64,000 nt of DNA, from assembly GCF_001184025.1 (NCBI RefSeq), contig NZ_BBYG01000015.1, positions 186,001-250,000 on the forward strand, in the 5' to 3' direction. This DNA comes from Streptomyces maremycinicus (lineage in GTDB: Bacteria; Actinomycetota; Actinomycetes; Streptomycetales; Streptomycetaceae). Shown here one piece after another: positions 40,585 through 48,699 of the stretch; position 1 is the stretch's first letter, and the number at the start of each line of letters is the position of its first letter. The notes under the pieces are model-generated. The model was not told where the DNA came from, did not search any database, and was given only the letters and a program-made list of their open reading frames with translations. The position numbers were made by a program, and so were the translations under genes.

Positions 40585-41379
40585 TCAGATGTAGTTGAGC
40601 GCGGCCGCGCCGCCCACTCCCCCGAGCACCATGAAGACGGGCATCAGCACCTTCAGCTCGACCCAGCTGCCGGCCCGGAACCGCATAGCCTTGGGCGGAC
40701 CGATCGGGTACCAGCGCTTGCGCCCGATCGGGATGGGCCACAGGACCGGGCAGCCCGAGACGGTCAGGGCGTCGCCGATGTCGTGCACCAGGGCGCCCAG
40801 CACGATCGGCAGCCCCAGCCACAGGTACTGCTGGCCCGGGTCCGTGAACAGCCAGTGCGAACCCTGGCCGGGCTTGTCCAGGACACCGGCGAGGATCCAG
40901 GCGCTGGTCGCGGCCAGCAGCCACACCAGCACATCGCTGCTCGATCCCCGGGCCGCCCGCCACAGCAGCCCCTCGATCGCCAGCACCATGTGCACGAAGA
41001 GCAGCCCGAGGACAGCCCAGCGGCCACCGGTGATCGCCAGTGCCGAGGAGCCCGCGCCGATCATGACGGCCCACAGCCAGGTGTGCGTCAGGGTGCGGTG
41101 ACCTCCGGAGCGGCGCGGGTCGCCCTGCTTCCGCGTGCCCTTGTAGACGGCGTAGGAGAGCTTGTCGACGATCTCGCACAGCCAGCGCGAGACGGGTCCG
41201 AAGGCGCGCGAGATGGTGGCGGCCTTGTGGTCGAGATCCGGGGCGAGCGCTGCTCCGGCGCAGATCAGCGCACCCGCGAGCAGGACGGGCCAGGGCATCG
41301 TGTGCCCGGCGGCGGCCGCGGCCGCACCGACGCCGAGCCAGGCGGCCGCGCCCGACAGTGAGTGTGCTGGTCCCATCAT
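40585..41379 (-). CDS. YdjM-like membrane-bound metal-dependent hydrolase
   Basis: A 264-residue integral membrane protein of the YdjM/DUF457 family. Several hydrophobic helices carry the conserved polar groups APDLDHK (Asp and His), SGGHRTLTHT and a C-terminal HDIGD. These are the presumed metal ligands of a membrane hydrolase; the substrate is unknown. Two adjacent ATG codons (41379 and 41376) give MMGPAHSLSG, and either can be used. It is convergent with the bL31 gene and divergent from the RNA helicase. Confidence 0.85.
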   Translation of the reverse strand: MMGPAHSLSGAAAWLGVGAAAAAAGHTMPWPVLLAGALICAGAALAPDLDHKAATISRAFGPVSRWLCEIVDKLSYAVYKGTRKQGDPRRSGGHRTLTHTWLWAVMIGAGSSALAITGGRWAVLGLLFVHMVLAIEGLLWRAARGSSSDVLVWLLAATSAWILAGVLDKPGQGSHWLFTDPGQQYLWLGLPIVLGALVHDIGDALTVSGCPVLWPIPIGRKRWYPIGPPKAMRFRAGSWVELKVLMPVFMVLGGVGGAAALNYI

Positions 41380-41524
41380 GGCCGGTGCCCGCCCTGTTCC
41401 TCGTTTGCCGCTGTCCAGTTGACCGGGTGCGTTGACGCTCCGTCGGCGACACAGCGTAGCGGTCGTGATCTTCGGGCCGGCAGCCGATTCCCCCATCGGA
41501 GGCGAGGGCAGGCAAGATGGGGGC

Positions 41525-44038
41525 GTGACCCTCATCGATCAGTTGCCCCCGACCGCAGATCCCGACGCCCTGTACGAAGCCTTCGAGTCCTGGGCGCAGG
41601 AGCGTGGTCTGACGCTCTACCCCCACCAGGAGGAGGCGCTGATCGAGGTGGTCTCCGGGGCGAACGTGATCGTGTCCACGCCCACCGGCTCCGGCAAGAG
41701 CATGATCGCGGCCGCCGCGCACTTCGCGGCGCTGGCCCGTGACGAGGTCACCTTCTACACGGCTCCGATCAAGGCGCTGGTGTCGGAGAAGTTCTTCGAG
41801 CTGTGCAAGATCTTCGGCACGGAGAACGTCGGCATGCTGACCGGCGACGCGTCCGTGAACTCCGACGCCCCGGTCATCTGCTGCACGGCCGAGGTGCTCG
41901 CCTCGATCGCCCTGCGCGACGGCCGGAACGCGGACGTCGGCCAGGTCGTCATGGACGAGTTCCACTTCTACGCGGAGGGCGACCGCGGCTGGGCGTGGCA
42001 GATCCCCATCCTGGAGCTGCCGCAGGCGCAGTTCGTGCTGATGTCGGCCACGCTCGGCGACGTGTCGTTCTTCGAGAAGGACCTGGCCCGGCGCACCGGC
42101 CGTCCGACGTCGGTGGTCCGCTCGGCGACCCGGCCGGTGCCGCTGTCCTACGAGTACCGGTACACCCCGATGACGGAGACGCTCAGCGATCTGCTGGTCA
42201 CTAGGCAGGCGCCCGTCTACATCGTGCACTTCACGCAGGCGCAGGCGGTGGAACGGGCGCAGGCGCTGATGAGCATCAACATGTGCTCGCGCGAGGAGAA
42301 GGAACGGATCGCCGACCTGATCGGCAACTTCCGCTTCACCACGAAGTTCGGCCAGAACCTCTCGCGCTACGTGCGGCACGGCATCGGCGTCCACCACGCC
42401 GGCATGCTGCCCAAGTACCGGCGCCTGGTGGAGAAGCTCGCCCAGGCCGGTCTGCTGAAGGTGATCTGCGGTACGGACACGCTCGGCGTGGGCGTCAACG
42501 TGCCCATCCGCACCGTGCTGTTCACGGCGCTGACCAAGTACGACGGCAACCGGGTGCGTACCCTGCGGGCCCGTGAGTTCCACCAGATCGCGGGCCGGGC
42601 CGGCCGGGCCGGCTACGACACGGCGGGTCTGGTGGTGGCGCAGGCTCCCGAGCACGTGATCGAGAACGAGAAGGCCCTCAACAAGGCCGGTGACGACCCG
42701 AAGAAGCGCCGCAAGGTGGTACGCAAGAAGGCGCCCGAAGGTTTCGTGGGCTGGACGGAGAACACGTTCGACAAGCTCATCGAGTCCGACCCGGAGCCGC
42801 TGACGTCCCGCTTCCGGGTCACGCACACCATGCTGCTCTCGGTGATCGCCCGGCCGGGCAACGCCTTCGAGGCGATGCGGCACCTGCTCGAGGACAACCA
42901 CGAGCCGCGCAGGCAGCAGCTTCGGCACATCCGGCGCGCGATCGCGATCTACCGCTCGCTGCTGGACGGCGGGGTCGTCGAGAAGCTCGACGAACCGGAC
43001 GCCACCGGCCGCGTCGTCCGCCTCACCGTCGACCTCCAGCAGGACTTCGCGCTGAACCAGCCGCTGTCCACCTTCGCGCTGGCGGCGTTCGAGCTCCTCG
43101 ACCCGGAATCGCCCTCCTACGCTCTCGACATGGTCTCCGTCGTGGAATCCACGTTGGACGACCCGCGCCAGATCCTCGCCGCGCAGCAGAACAAGGCGCG
43201 CGGTGAGGCGGTGGCCGCGATGAAGGCGGACGGCGTCGAGTACGAGGAGCGGATGGAGCGCCTCCAGGACGTCACGTACCCGAAGCCCCTGGAGGAGCTG
43301 CTCTTCCACGCGTACGACACCTACCGCAAGAGCCACCCGTGGGTCGGCGACCATCCGCTGTCGCCGAAGTCCGTCATCCGTGACATGTACGAGCGGGCGA
43401 TGTCCTTCACCGAGCTGGTGTCCCACTACGAACTGGCCCGCACCGAGGGCATCGTGCTGCGGTACCTGGCCGGCGCCTACAAGGCCCTGGACCACACCGT
43501 CCCGGACGACCTCAAGTCGGAGGATCTCCAGGACCTGGTGCAGTGGCTGGGCGAGATGGTGCGCCAGGTGGACTCCAGCCTCCTGGACGAGTGGGAGCAG
43601 CTCGCCAACCCGGCGGAGATGACCGCCGAGGAGGCCCAGGAGAAGGCCGACGAGGTCAAGCCGGTCACGGCCAACGCGCGTGCCTTCCGGGTCCTGGTCC
43701 GCAACGCGATGTTCCGCCGTGTCGAACTCGCGGCCCTCGACCACGTCGACGAACTCGGCGAGCTGGACGGCGAGTCCGGCTGGGACGCCGACGCCTGGGG
43801 CGAGGCGATGGACAAGTACTGGGACGAGTACGACGACCTCGGCACCGGCCCGGACGCCCGAGGCCCCAAGCTGCTCATCATCCAGGAGGAGCCGCAGAAC
43901 GCCCTGTGGCGGGTGCGGCAGATCTTCGACGACCCGAACGACGACCACGACTGGGGCATCAGCGCGGAGGTCGACCTCACGGCCTCCGACGCCGAGGGCC
44001 GCGCGGTCGTCCGCGTCACCACCGTCGGCCAGTTGTGA
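41525..44038 (+). CDS. Ski2-like DEAD/DEAH RNA helicase with DUF3516 C-terminus
   Basis: An 837-residue helicase. Walker A is TPTGSGKS (52-59), motif II is DEFH (144-147), with MSATLGD following, and motif VI is HQIAGRAGRAG. The C-terminal half (about 480-837) is DUF3516, acidic near its end. It resembles Ski2/Mtr4-type processive RNA helicases of actinobacteria and may act in RNA turnover (inference). The GTG at 41525 is chosen as the start of conserved sequence; it has no clear ribosome site. TesB follows after 31 nt and is likely co-transcribed. Confidence 0.92.
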   Translation: MTLIDQLPPTADPDALYEAFESWAQERGLTLYPHQEEALIEVVSGANVIVSTPTGSGKSMIAAAAHFAALARDEVTFYTAPIKALVSEKFFELCKIFGTENVGMLTGDASVNSDAPVICCTAEVLASIALRDGRNADVGQVVMDEFHFYAEGDRGWAWQIPILELPQAQFVLMSATLGDVSFFEKDLARRTGRPTSVVRSATRPVPLSYEYRYTPMTETLSDLLVTRQAPVYIVHFTQAQAVERAQALMSINMCSREEKERIADLIGNFRFTTKFGQNLSRYVRHGIGVHHAGMLPKYRRLVEKLAQAGLLKVICGTDTLGVGVNVPIRTVLFTALTKYDGNRVRTLRAREFHQIAGRAGRAGYDTAGLVVAQAPEHVIENEKALNKAGDDPKKRRKVVRKKAPEGFVGWTENTFDKLIESDPEPLTSRFRVTHTMLLSVIARPGNAFEAMRHLLEDNHEPRRQQLRHIRRAIAIYRSLLDGGVVEKLDEPDATGRVVRLTVDLQQDFALNQPLSTFALAAFELLDPESPSYALDMVSVVESTLDDPRQILAAQQNKARGEAVAAMKADGVEYEERMERLQDVTYPKPLEELLFHAYDTYRKSHPWVGDHPLSPKSVIRDMYERAMSFTELVSHYELARTEGIVLRYLAGAYKALDHTVPDDLKSEDLQDLVQWLGEMVRQVDSSLLDEWEQLANPAEMTAEEAQEKADEVKPVTANARAFRVLVRNAMFRRVELAALDHVDELGELDGESGWDADAWGEAMDKYWDEYDDLGTGPDARGPKLLIIQEEPQNALWRVRQIFDDPNDDHDWGISAEVDLTASDAEGRAVVRVTTVGQL

Positions 44039-44069
44039 GTACCGAAGAGGGCACAGGAGAAGCGCACCG

Positions 44070-44936
44070 ATGACGAATCCGGCCGAGAGGCTCGTCGATC
44101 TGCTCGACCTCGAGCAGATCGAGGTCAACATCTTCCGCGGCCGCAGCCCGCAGGAGTCCCTCCAGCGGGTCTTCGGCGGCCAGGTGGCGGGCCAGGCGCT
44201 GGTCGCCGCCGGCCGCACCACCGAAGGGGACCGGCCCGTGCACTCGTTGCACGCGTACTTCCTGCGGCCGGGCCGGCCGGGTGTGCCCATCGTGTACCAG
44301 GTCGAACGGGTGCGGGACGGGCGGTCCTTCACGACCCGCCGGGTCACCGCCGTGCAGCAGGGGCGCACGATCTTCAATCTCACCGCCTCCTTTCACAAGC
44401 CTGAGGAAGGTCCCTTCGAGCACCAGCTGCCGCCGGCCCGCGAGGTGCCGGACCCGGAGTCGCTGCCGACGGTCGTCGAGGAGATCCGCGAGCATCTGGG
44501 CGCGTTGCCGGAGCAGTTGGAGCGGATGGCGCGCCGCCAGCCCTTCGACATCCGGTACGCGGAGCCGTTGCGCTGGAGCGCCGAGGACGTCAAGGGGGCG
44601 GAGCCCCGCAGCGCGGTGTGGATGCGCGCGGTCGGACCGCTGGGTGACGACCCGCTCGTCCACACCTGCGCGCTCACCTACGCCAGTGACATGACCCTCC
44701 TGGACGCCGTCCGTCTCCCGGTCGAGCCCTTGTGGGGTCCGCGCAACTTCGACATGGCGTCGCTGGACCACGCGATGTGGTTCCACCGTCCGTTCCGCGC
44801 GGACGAGTGGTTCCTGTACGACCAGGAGTCGCCGATCGCGACCGGGGGGCGCGGGCTGGCCCGTGGCCGGATCTACGACCTGGAGGGGCGCCTGCTGGTG
44901 TCCGTCGTCCAGGAGGGGTTGTTCCGGGCGCTGTAG
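44070..44936 (+). CDS. tesB: Acyl-CoA thioesterase II
   Basis: A 288-residue double-hotdog thioesterase. The first hotdog begins with FRGRSPQESLQRVFGGQVAGQAL. The second carries the catalytic Asp region in MASLDHAMWFHRPF, followed by the RGRIYDLEGRLLVSVVQEGL ending. It hydrolyses medium- to long-chain acyl-CoA. GGAGA lies 9 nt before ATG 44070. The helicase gene is 31 nt upstream on the same strand. It is convergent with the DUF6397 gene, with 20 bp between stops. Confidence 0.95.
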   Translation: MTNPAERLVDLLDLEQIEVNIFRGRSPQESLQRVFGGQVAGQALVAAGRTTEGDRPVHSLHAYFLRPGRPGVPIVYQVERVRDGRSFTTRRVTAVQQGRTIFNLTASFHKPEEGPFEHQLPPAREVPDPESLPTVVEEIREHLGALPEQLERMARRQPFDIRYAEPLRWSAEDVKGAEPRSAVWMRAVGPLGDDPLVHTCALTYASDMTLLDAVRLPVEPLWGPRNFDMASLDHAMWFHRPFRADEWFLYDQESPIATGGRGLARGRIYDLEGRLLVSVVQEGLFRAL

Positions 44937-44956
44937 GGCGCTGTGGATCCGGCGCG

Positions 44957-45871
44957 TCACCCGCCGCGGCGGCGCAGCCAGGTCAGCAGCCCGCGATTCG
45001 GCCGGTCGGGCTCACCGGGTGAGCCGGGCGGGCCGGGTGAGCCGGGCGGTTCCGACGGCGCGGCCGACCGCTTCGGGGCCGGTTTCGGGGAGGGCCGTGG
45101 CGCGGGCTGCTCGGCTCGCGCCTCGTCGACGGTGCGTTCCAGGTCGTACCGCAGCCAGTCGATCTCGTCGGGGGCGTCGGCTGTCGTGATCTTCTCGATG
45201 AGCTGCGCGGCCGGTGTGCCGGGGGTGGCGTGGGCCGGGGGTCCGGGCCGGAACCTGTTCAGGTGGGAGCGTTCGTAGGGGTCCCTGACGATCTCCGCGA
45301 CCTGGAGCGGGTCGAGGAACGCGGCCAGCGCTCCGGCGCGTTGCCAGGGGCCGTCGGCCTGCCGGTGCAGGAAGCCCAGGTGGCGTCCCCGCCAGTTGCG
45401 GGGCCGCAGGTCGACGCCGGCGGCCAGCTGACTGCGCAGCACCTCGGGTGTGCGACCGGTCAGCAGGAAGGCGTTGGTCCCTTCGGTGGCGAACTGCCTC
45501 AGCTCGTCGGCGAGATAGAGCCAGACGACGACCCGGTAGCGGTTCAGGTAGAACCTGACGGGCACCACCAGTCCCAGGCGCGCGAGGCGGGTGAACCGGG
45601 CCGGGGGCACGCCCAGGATCGCGGCGGCCTCGCCGGTCCCCACGGCCAGCACGCCCGCGCGCAGCGTTTCGGGGAAACGGGGGTCCGCCCGCAGACGTTC
45701 GATCTCCGCCCGCGGCACCCGGCGGCCCCCTCCGCCGTCGTCGGGCACGGTCCTGACCCGCCCGAGGTGCACGGCGAGGTCGAACTCGCTTCGTTTCAGC
45801 TCCAGTTCCCGCGCTGCCCGGCTCGGGGCGAAGGAAGCTGAGTGTGGTCGTGTGACGGTGTTGCCGGACAT
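44957..45871 (-). CDS. DUF6397 family protein
   Basis: A 304-residue actinobacterial protein. The N-terminal half contains two helix-turn-helix-like stretches (RELELKRSEFDLAVHLGRV and TGEAAAILGVPPARFTRLAR), suggesting DNA binding. The C-terminal 60 residues are Pro/Ser/Gly-rich with repeated PPGSPGPPGSPGEP and end in LLTWLRRRGG. A GGGGGAGA ribosome site lies 5 nt before ATG 45871. The function is unknown. It lies 137 nt downstream of the roadblock gene on the same strand. Confidence 0.82.
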   Translation of the reverse strand: MSGNTVTRPHSASFAPSRAARELELKRSEFDLAVHLGRVRTVPDDGGGGRRVPRAEIERLRADPRFPETLRAGVLAVGTGEAAAILGVPPARFTRLARLGLVVPVRFYLNRYRVVVWLYLADELRQFATEGTNAFLLTGRTPEVLRSQLAAGVDLRPRNWRGRHLGFLHRQADGPWQRAGALAAFLDPLQVAEIVRDPYERSHLNRFRPGPPAHATPGTPAAQLIEKITTADAPDEIDWLRYDLERTVDEARAEQPAPRPSPKPAPKRSAAPSEPPGSPGPPGSPGEPDRPNRGLLTWLRRRGG

Positions 45872-46008
45872 GGTCGTCTCCCCCGTGGAGCGAATCGGAG
45901 TACAGCGGGCCCGCACGGTCGCGGTGGCCTCGGAAAAAACCGTAGCCGGAACCGCCGACAGCGGTGCGAGCCTGTGGACAACTCCACGGGGAGAGACAGA
46001 ACCGCAGG

Positions 46009-46422
46009 TCAGAGATCTTCCAGTGGTGCGCGGTCGGGTTGCCTGGCGTCCACGGTCAGGTGCTCTCCGACCCGGTTGACGAGCAGGGTCATCTCGTAGG
46101 CGATCTGCCCCATGTCGGCCTCCGCCTCGCTGAGGACGCACAGACAACTGCCGGTGCCAGCGGCGGTGACGAACAGCACCGCGTCGTCGAACTCGATCAT
46201 CGTCTGGCGTACCCGGCCCGCGCCGAAGTGCCGCCCTGATCCCTTCGCCAGGCTGTGCAGTCCGGACGAGACAGCGGCGAGATGCTCCGCGTCCTCCTGG
46301 AGCAGACCCGTGCTCGCCCCCGCCACCAGCCCGTCGTTGGACAGGACGAGCGCGTGCCGGACGTGTTCGACGCGCTCGGTCAGGTCGTCCAACAGCCAGG
46401 CCAGTCCCTGCTTCTGCGCCAT
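46009..46422 (-). CDS. Orphan roadblock/LC7 protein (CvnB paralogue)
   Basis: A 137-residue roadblock/LC7 protein, very similar along its length to CvnB at 48262: shared WLLDDL, LVLSNDGL, EDAEHLAAV, SLAKGSGRHFGAG and VNRVGEHL. Roadblock proteins regulate small GTPases, here most plausibly the nearby CvnD. It stands apart from the conservon, behind the PPOX gene that is encoded on the other strand. ATG 46422 has a GGGGAGCGGGA stretch upstream. It may compete with CvnB for the same kinase or GTPase, which is inference. Confidence 0.9.
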   Translation of the reverse strand: MAQKQGLAWLLDDLTERVEHVRHALVLSNDGLVAGASTGLLQEDAEHLAAVSSGLHSLAKGSGRHFGAGRVRQTMIEFDDAVLFVTAAGTGSCLCVLSEAEADMGQIAYEMTLLVNRVGEHLTVDARQPDRAPLEDL

Positions 46423-46527
46423 GTCCCGCTCCCCGTGTGACGGTCCCCGTGCGATCCCCGGCCTCGCCGGAGAATCTGCCCGCCAGCCTTCCCCAGGAGC
46501 GGCCGCGGGAGCAAGGAGGATGGCGGC

Positions 46528-46956
46528 ATGGCACAGAAGATGACCGATGAGGAATGGCGGGCCTTCGTCGCGCACGGAACCCGCACCGGCAAGCTGTCCA
46601 CCGTCCGGGCCGACGGCAGTCCGCACGTGGCACCGGTGTGGTTCCTGCTCGACGGGGACGAGGTGGTGTTCAACACCGGCAGGGACACGGTGAAGGGGCG
46701 CAATCTGGCGCGGGACGGCCGGGTCGCCCTGTGCGTGGACGACGACCGGCCGCCCTTCGACTACGTGGTGCTGCGGGGCCGGGCCCGTATCTCGGAGGAC
46801 CCGGACGAGCTCCGGCGGTGGGCGACCCGGATCGCCGCGCGGTACATGGGTGACGAGCGCGCCGAGGAGTTCGGTGCCCGCAACGGGGTTCCGGGCGAAC
46901 TGCTCGTGCGGGTCACCGTCGACAAGGTCCTGGCGCAGAAGCGCATCGCGGACTGA
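46528..46956 (+). CDS. PPOX-class F420-dependent oxidoreductase
   Basis: A 142-residue split-beta-barrel protein of the PPOX/FDOR family (F420- or flavin-binding): GKLSTVRADGSPHVAPVWFL, VVFNTGRDTVKGRNL and VALCVDDDRPPFDYV match F420-dependent actinobacterial members. GGAGG sits 8 nt before ATG 46528. It lies between two conservon-type genes on the opposite strand, and its stop is 19 bp from the cvnD stop. A functional link to signalling is possible but unproven. Confidence 0.9.
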   Translation: MAQKMTDEEWRAFVAHGTRTGKLSTVRADGSPHVAPVWFLLDGDEVVFNTGRDTVKGRNLARDGRVALCVDDDRPPFDYVVLRGRARISEDPDELRRWATRIAARYMGDERAEEFGARNGVPGELLVRVTVDKVLAQKRIAD

Positions 46957-46975
46957 CCGGACCGGCGGGGGCGCG

Positions 46976-47581
46976 TCAGCCCACCGAGTCGAGCAGCCGG
47001 GCGGTGTGCATCCGCCCGGCGTACTCGACGAGCCGGATCAGCACCTCCTTCCCCGAGGCGCGGTCCCGGGCGTCGCACAGGACGACGGGCGTGCCGCTGT
47101 CGAGGTCGAGGGCGCGCGAGACGTCCTGGGCGCCGTAGGTCCGGCTGCCCACGAAGCAGTTGACGGCCACCACGAACGGGATGTGCCGGTGCTCGAAGTA
47201 GTCGACGGCGGGGAAGCAGTCCTCCAGACGCCGGGTGTCGGCGAGGACCACGGCGCCCAGGGCCCCCTGTGACAGCTCGTCCCACAGGAACCAGAAGCGG
47301 TCCTGGCCGGGGGTGCCGAACAGATAGAGGGAGAGGCCGGAACGGATGGTGATCCGGCCGAAGTCCATGGCCACGGTCGTCGTGACCTTCTGGTCCACGC
47401 CGTCGGTGTCGTCGACGGTCTGTCCGGCCGCGCTGAGCAGTTCCTCGGTGCGCAGCGGCTTGATCTCGCTGACCGCGCCCACCATGGTGGTCTTGCCCAC
47501 GCCGAACCCGCCGGCGACCAGTATCTTCAGCGCCAGGGGAGCCGTGTCGCCGCCCGTGGTGTCGGATTGTTCGGAGACCAT
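46976..47581 (-). CDS. cvnD: Conservon GTPase CvnD
   Basis: A 201-residue small Ras-like GTPase of the conservon/MglA-type family. G1 is AGGFGVGKTT (23-32), G3 is LFGTPGQDRF, and the G4 position reads VAVNCFVG instead of NKxD, as is usual for the family. It acts as the switch downstream of CvnA/B/C. A GAGAGAAG site precedes ATG 47581. It is separated from cvnC by 247 nt, which is unusual, since these genes normally abut. Confidence 0.93.
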   Translation of the reverse strand: MVSEQSDTTGGDTAPLALKILVAGGFGVGKTTMVGAVSEIKPLRTEELLSAAGQTVDDTDGVDQKVTTTVAMDFGRITIRSGLSLYLFGTPGQDRFWFLWDELSQGALGAVVLADTRRLEDCFPAVDYFEHRHIPFVVAVNCFVGSRTYGAQDVSRALDLDSGTPVVLCDARDRASGKEVLIRLVEYAGRMHTARLLDSVG

Positions 47582-47828
47582 GGATCACTTCTCTCGGGAG
47601 TGTCGGCAACGGTCGAGGTCGGTTGCGGGAGGCCGTGGCCGGGCGCGGCGGTCGCGCGGGGTCTCGGCGCCGGGTGCGAAGTCAGCATCATGACAACTGC
47701 GGTCCCTTTACGAGGGGTTCGACCGCTATCTGCCCGATGTGACCGAGTCTTGTGCGTTCGGTGTCCGAAGGCGCGCACGAGTCGGCGGGCGGGGGTCGGT
47801 ACGCGTCCAGGTCCGTCCCGGGGTTCGT
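47582..47828 (-). other. Uncommon 247-nt gap between cvnC and cvnD
   Basis: No convincing gene was found here on either strand. The middle (about 47680-47760) is somewhat AT-richer (CATCATGACAACTGCGG), which could hold a separate promoter for cvnD. Open frames across it are arginine/proline-rich shadows. Confidence 0.5.
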
Positions 47829-48245
47829 CTAGAGCGCGCGAAGGCCCTCGATCACCTCGCGCAGAATCCGTTCGTCGGGCAGCTGGGCGGGCGGGACCGG
47901 GCGGCTGACGGTGACGCAGCCGAGTTCCAGCAGGTCGCCGAGGAGCACCCGGACCACGCCCACCGGGAGATCCGCGCCCGCCGAGAGTTCGGCGACGGAC
48001 TGGGTCTCCGTGCGGCAGAGGCCGAGGAGGGCGCGGTGTTCCGGTCCGAGCGCCATGCCGTCCGTGCCCGGCGCGGCCGGGTCCAGGGTGACGAGCGCTA
48101 TCAGGTCGAAGCGCACTCCGGTGGGACCCGGCTTCGTCCGCCCGCCCGTCATGGCGTACGGACGGACGAGCGGGCCGGCTTCGCTGTCGTACCACTGGCT
48201 GCCCGGCTCTCGCGGGGTGCCGGTCATGTCCTCGGTCATCTGCAC
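47829..48245 (-). CDS. cvnC: Conservon protein CvnC (DUF742)
   Basis: A 138-residue DUF742 protein: the family pattern VRPYAMTGGRT near residue 30, the central LCRTETQSVAELSAGADLPV winged-helix-like stretch and a PDERILREVIEGLRAL end. In conservons it is thought to link the kinase-like CvnA to the GTPase CvnD. The GTG at 48245 has GGAG about 8 nt upstream; ATG 48239 is the alternative. It follows cvnB by 16 nt. Confidence 0.92.
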   Translation of the reverse strand: MQMTEDMTGTPREPGSQWYDSEAGPLVRPYAMTGGRTKPGPTGVRFDLIALVTLDPAAPGTDGMALGPEHRALLGLCRTETQSVAELSAGADLPVGVVRVLLGDLLELGCVTVSRPVPPAQLPDERILREVIEGLRAL

Positions 48246-48261
48246 GCGTCGCTCTCCGGCC

Positions 48262-48699
48262 TCATCCGGCGGCGGGCGGGCGGGCGGAGAGCCGTGGCGC
48301 CGTGTAGAGGTGCTCGCCGACCCGCTTGACCAGCCGTGCCATCTCGTACGCCACGAGGCCGATGTCGGCGGTCACGGCGGTGAGGAGGGCCAGGCAGGAT
48401 CCGTCGCCCGCGGCGGCCACGAACAGGAAGCCTTCGTCCATCTCCACCATGGTCTGGCGCACTCCACCGGCGCCGAAGTGGCGGCCCGCGCCCTTGGCGA
48501 GGCTGTGGAAGCCGGAGGCGACGGCGGCGAGGTGCTCGGCGTCCTCCCTTCTCAGGTCGGTCGAGGCACCGACGGCGAGTCCGTCGTTGGACAGCACCAC
48601 GGCGTGCCGTACCTCGCTCACGCGCATCACCAAGTCGTCCAGCAGCCAGTCGAGTTCGCCGGACCGCTGGGCGGACCTGGGGCTCGGGTCCTGGATCAT
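48262..48699 (-). CDS. cvnB: Conservon roadblock/LC7 protein CvnB
   Basis: A 145-residue roadblock/LC7 protein (WLLDDLVMRVSEVRHAVVLS, then GFHSLAKGAGRHFGAGGVRQ). Such proteins bind the conservon GTPase and the CvnA cytoplasmic part. Its ATG overlaps the cvnA stop by ATGA (48696-48699), so the pair is translationally coupled. A close paralogue is encoded at 46009. Confidence 0.94.
   Translation of the reverse strand: MIQDPSPRSAQRSGELDWLLDDLVMRVSEVRHAVVLSNDGLAVGASTDLRREDAEHLAAVASGFHSLAKGAGRHFGAGGVRQTMVEMDEGFLFVAAAGDGSCLALLTAVTADIGLVAYEMARLVKRVGEHLYTAPRLSARPPAAG

Noticed and set aside
36440..44383. A 2,647-codon open frame on the minus strand
   Set aside because: It runs antisense through seven well-supported genes and has His/Arg/Gly/Ala-rich low-complexity sequence with no domain. 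It is a GC-rich shadow frame.
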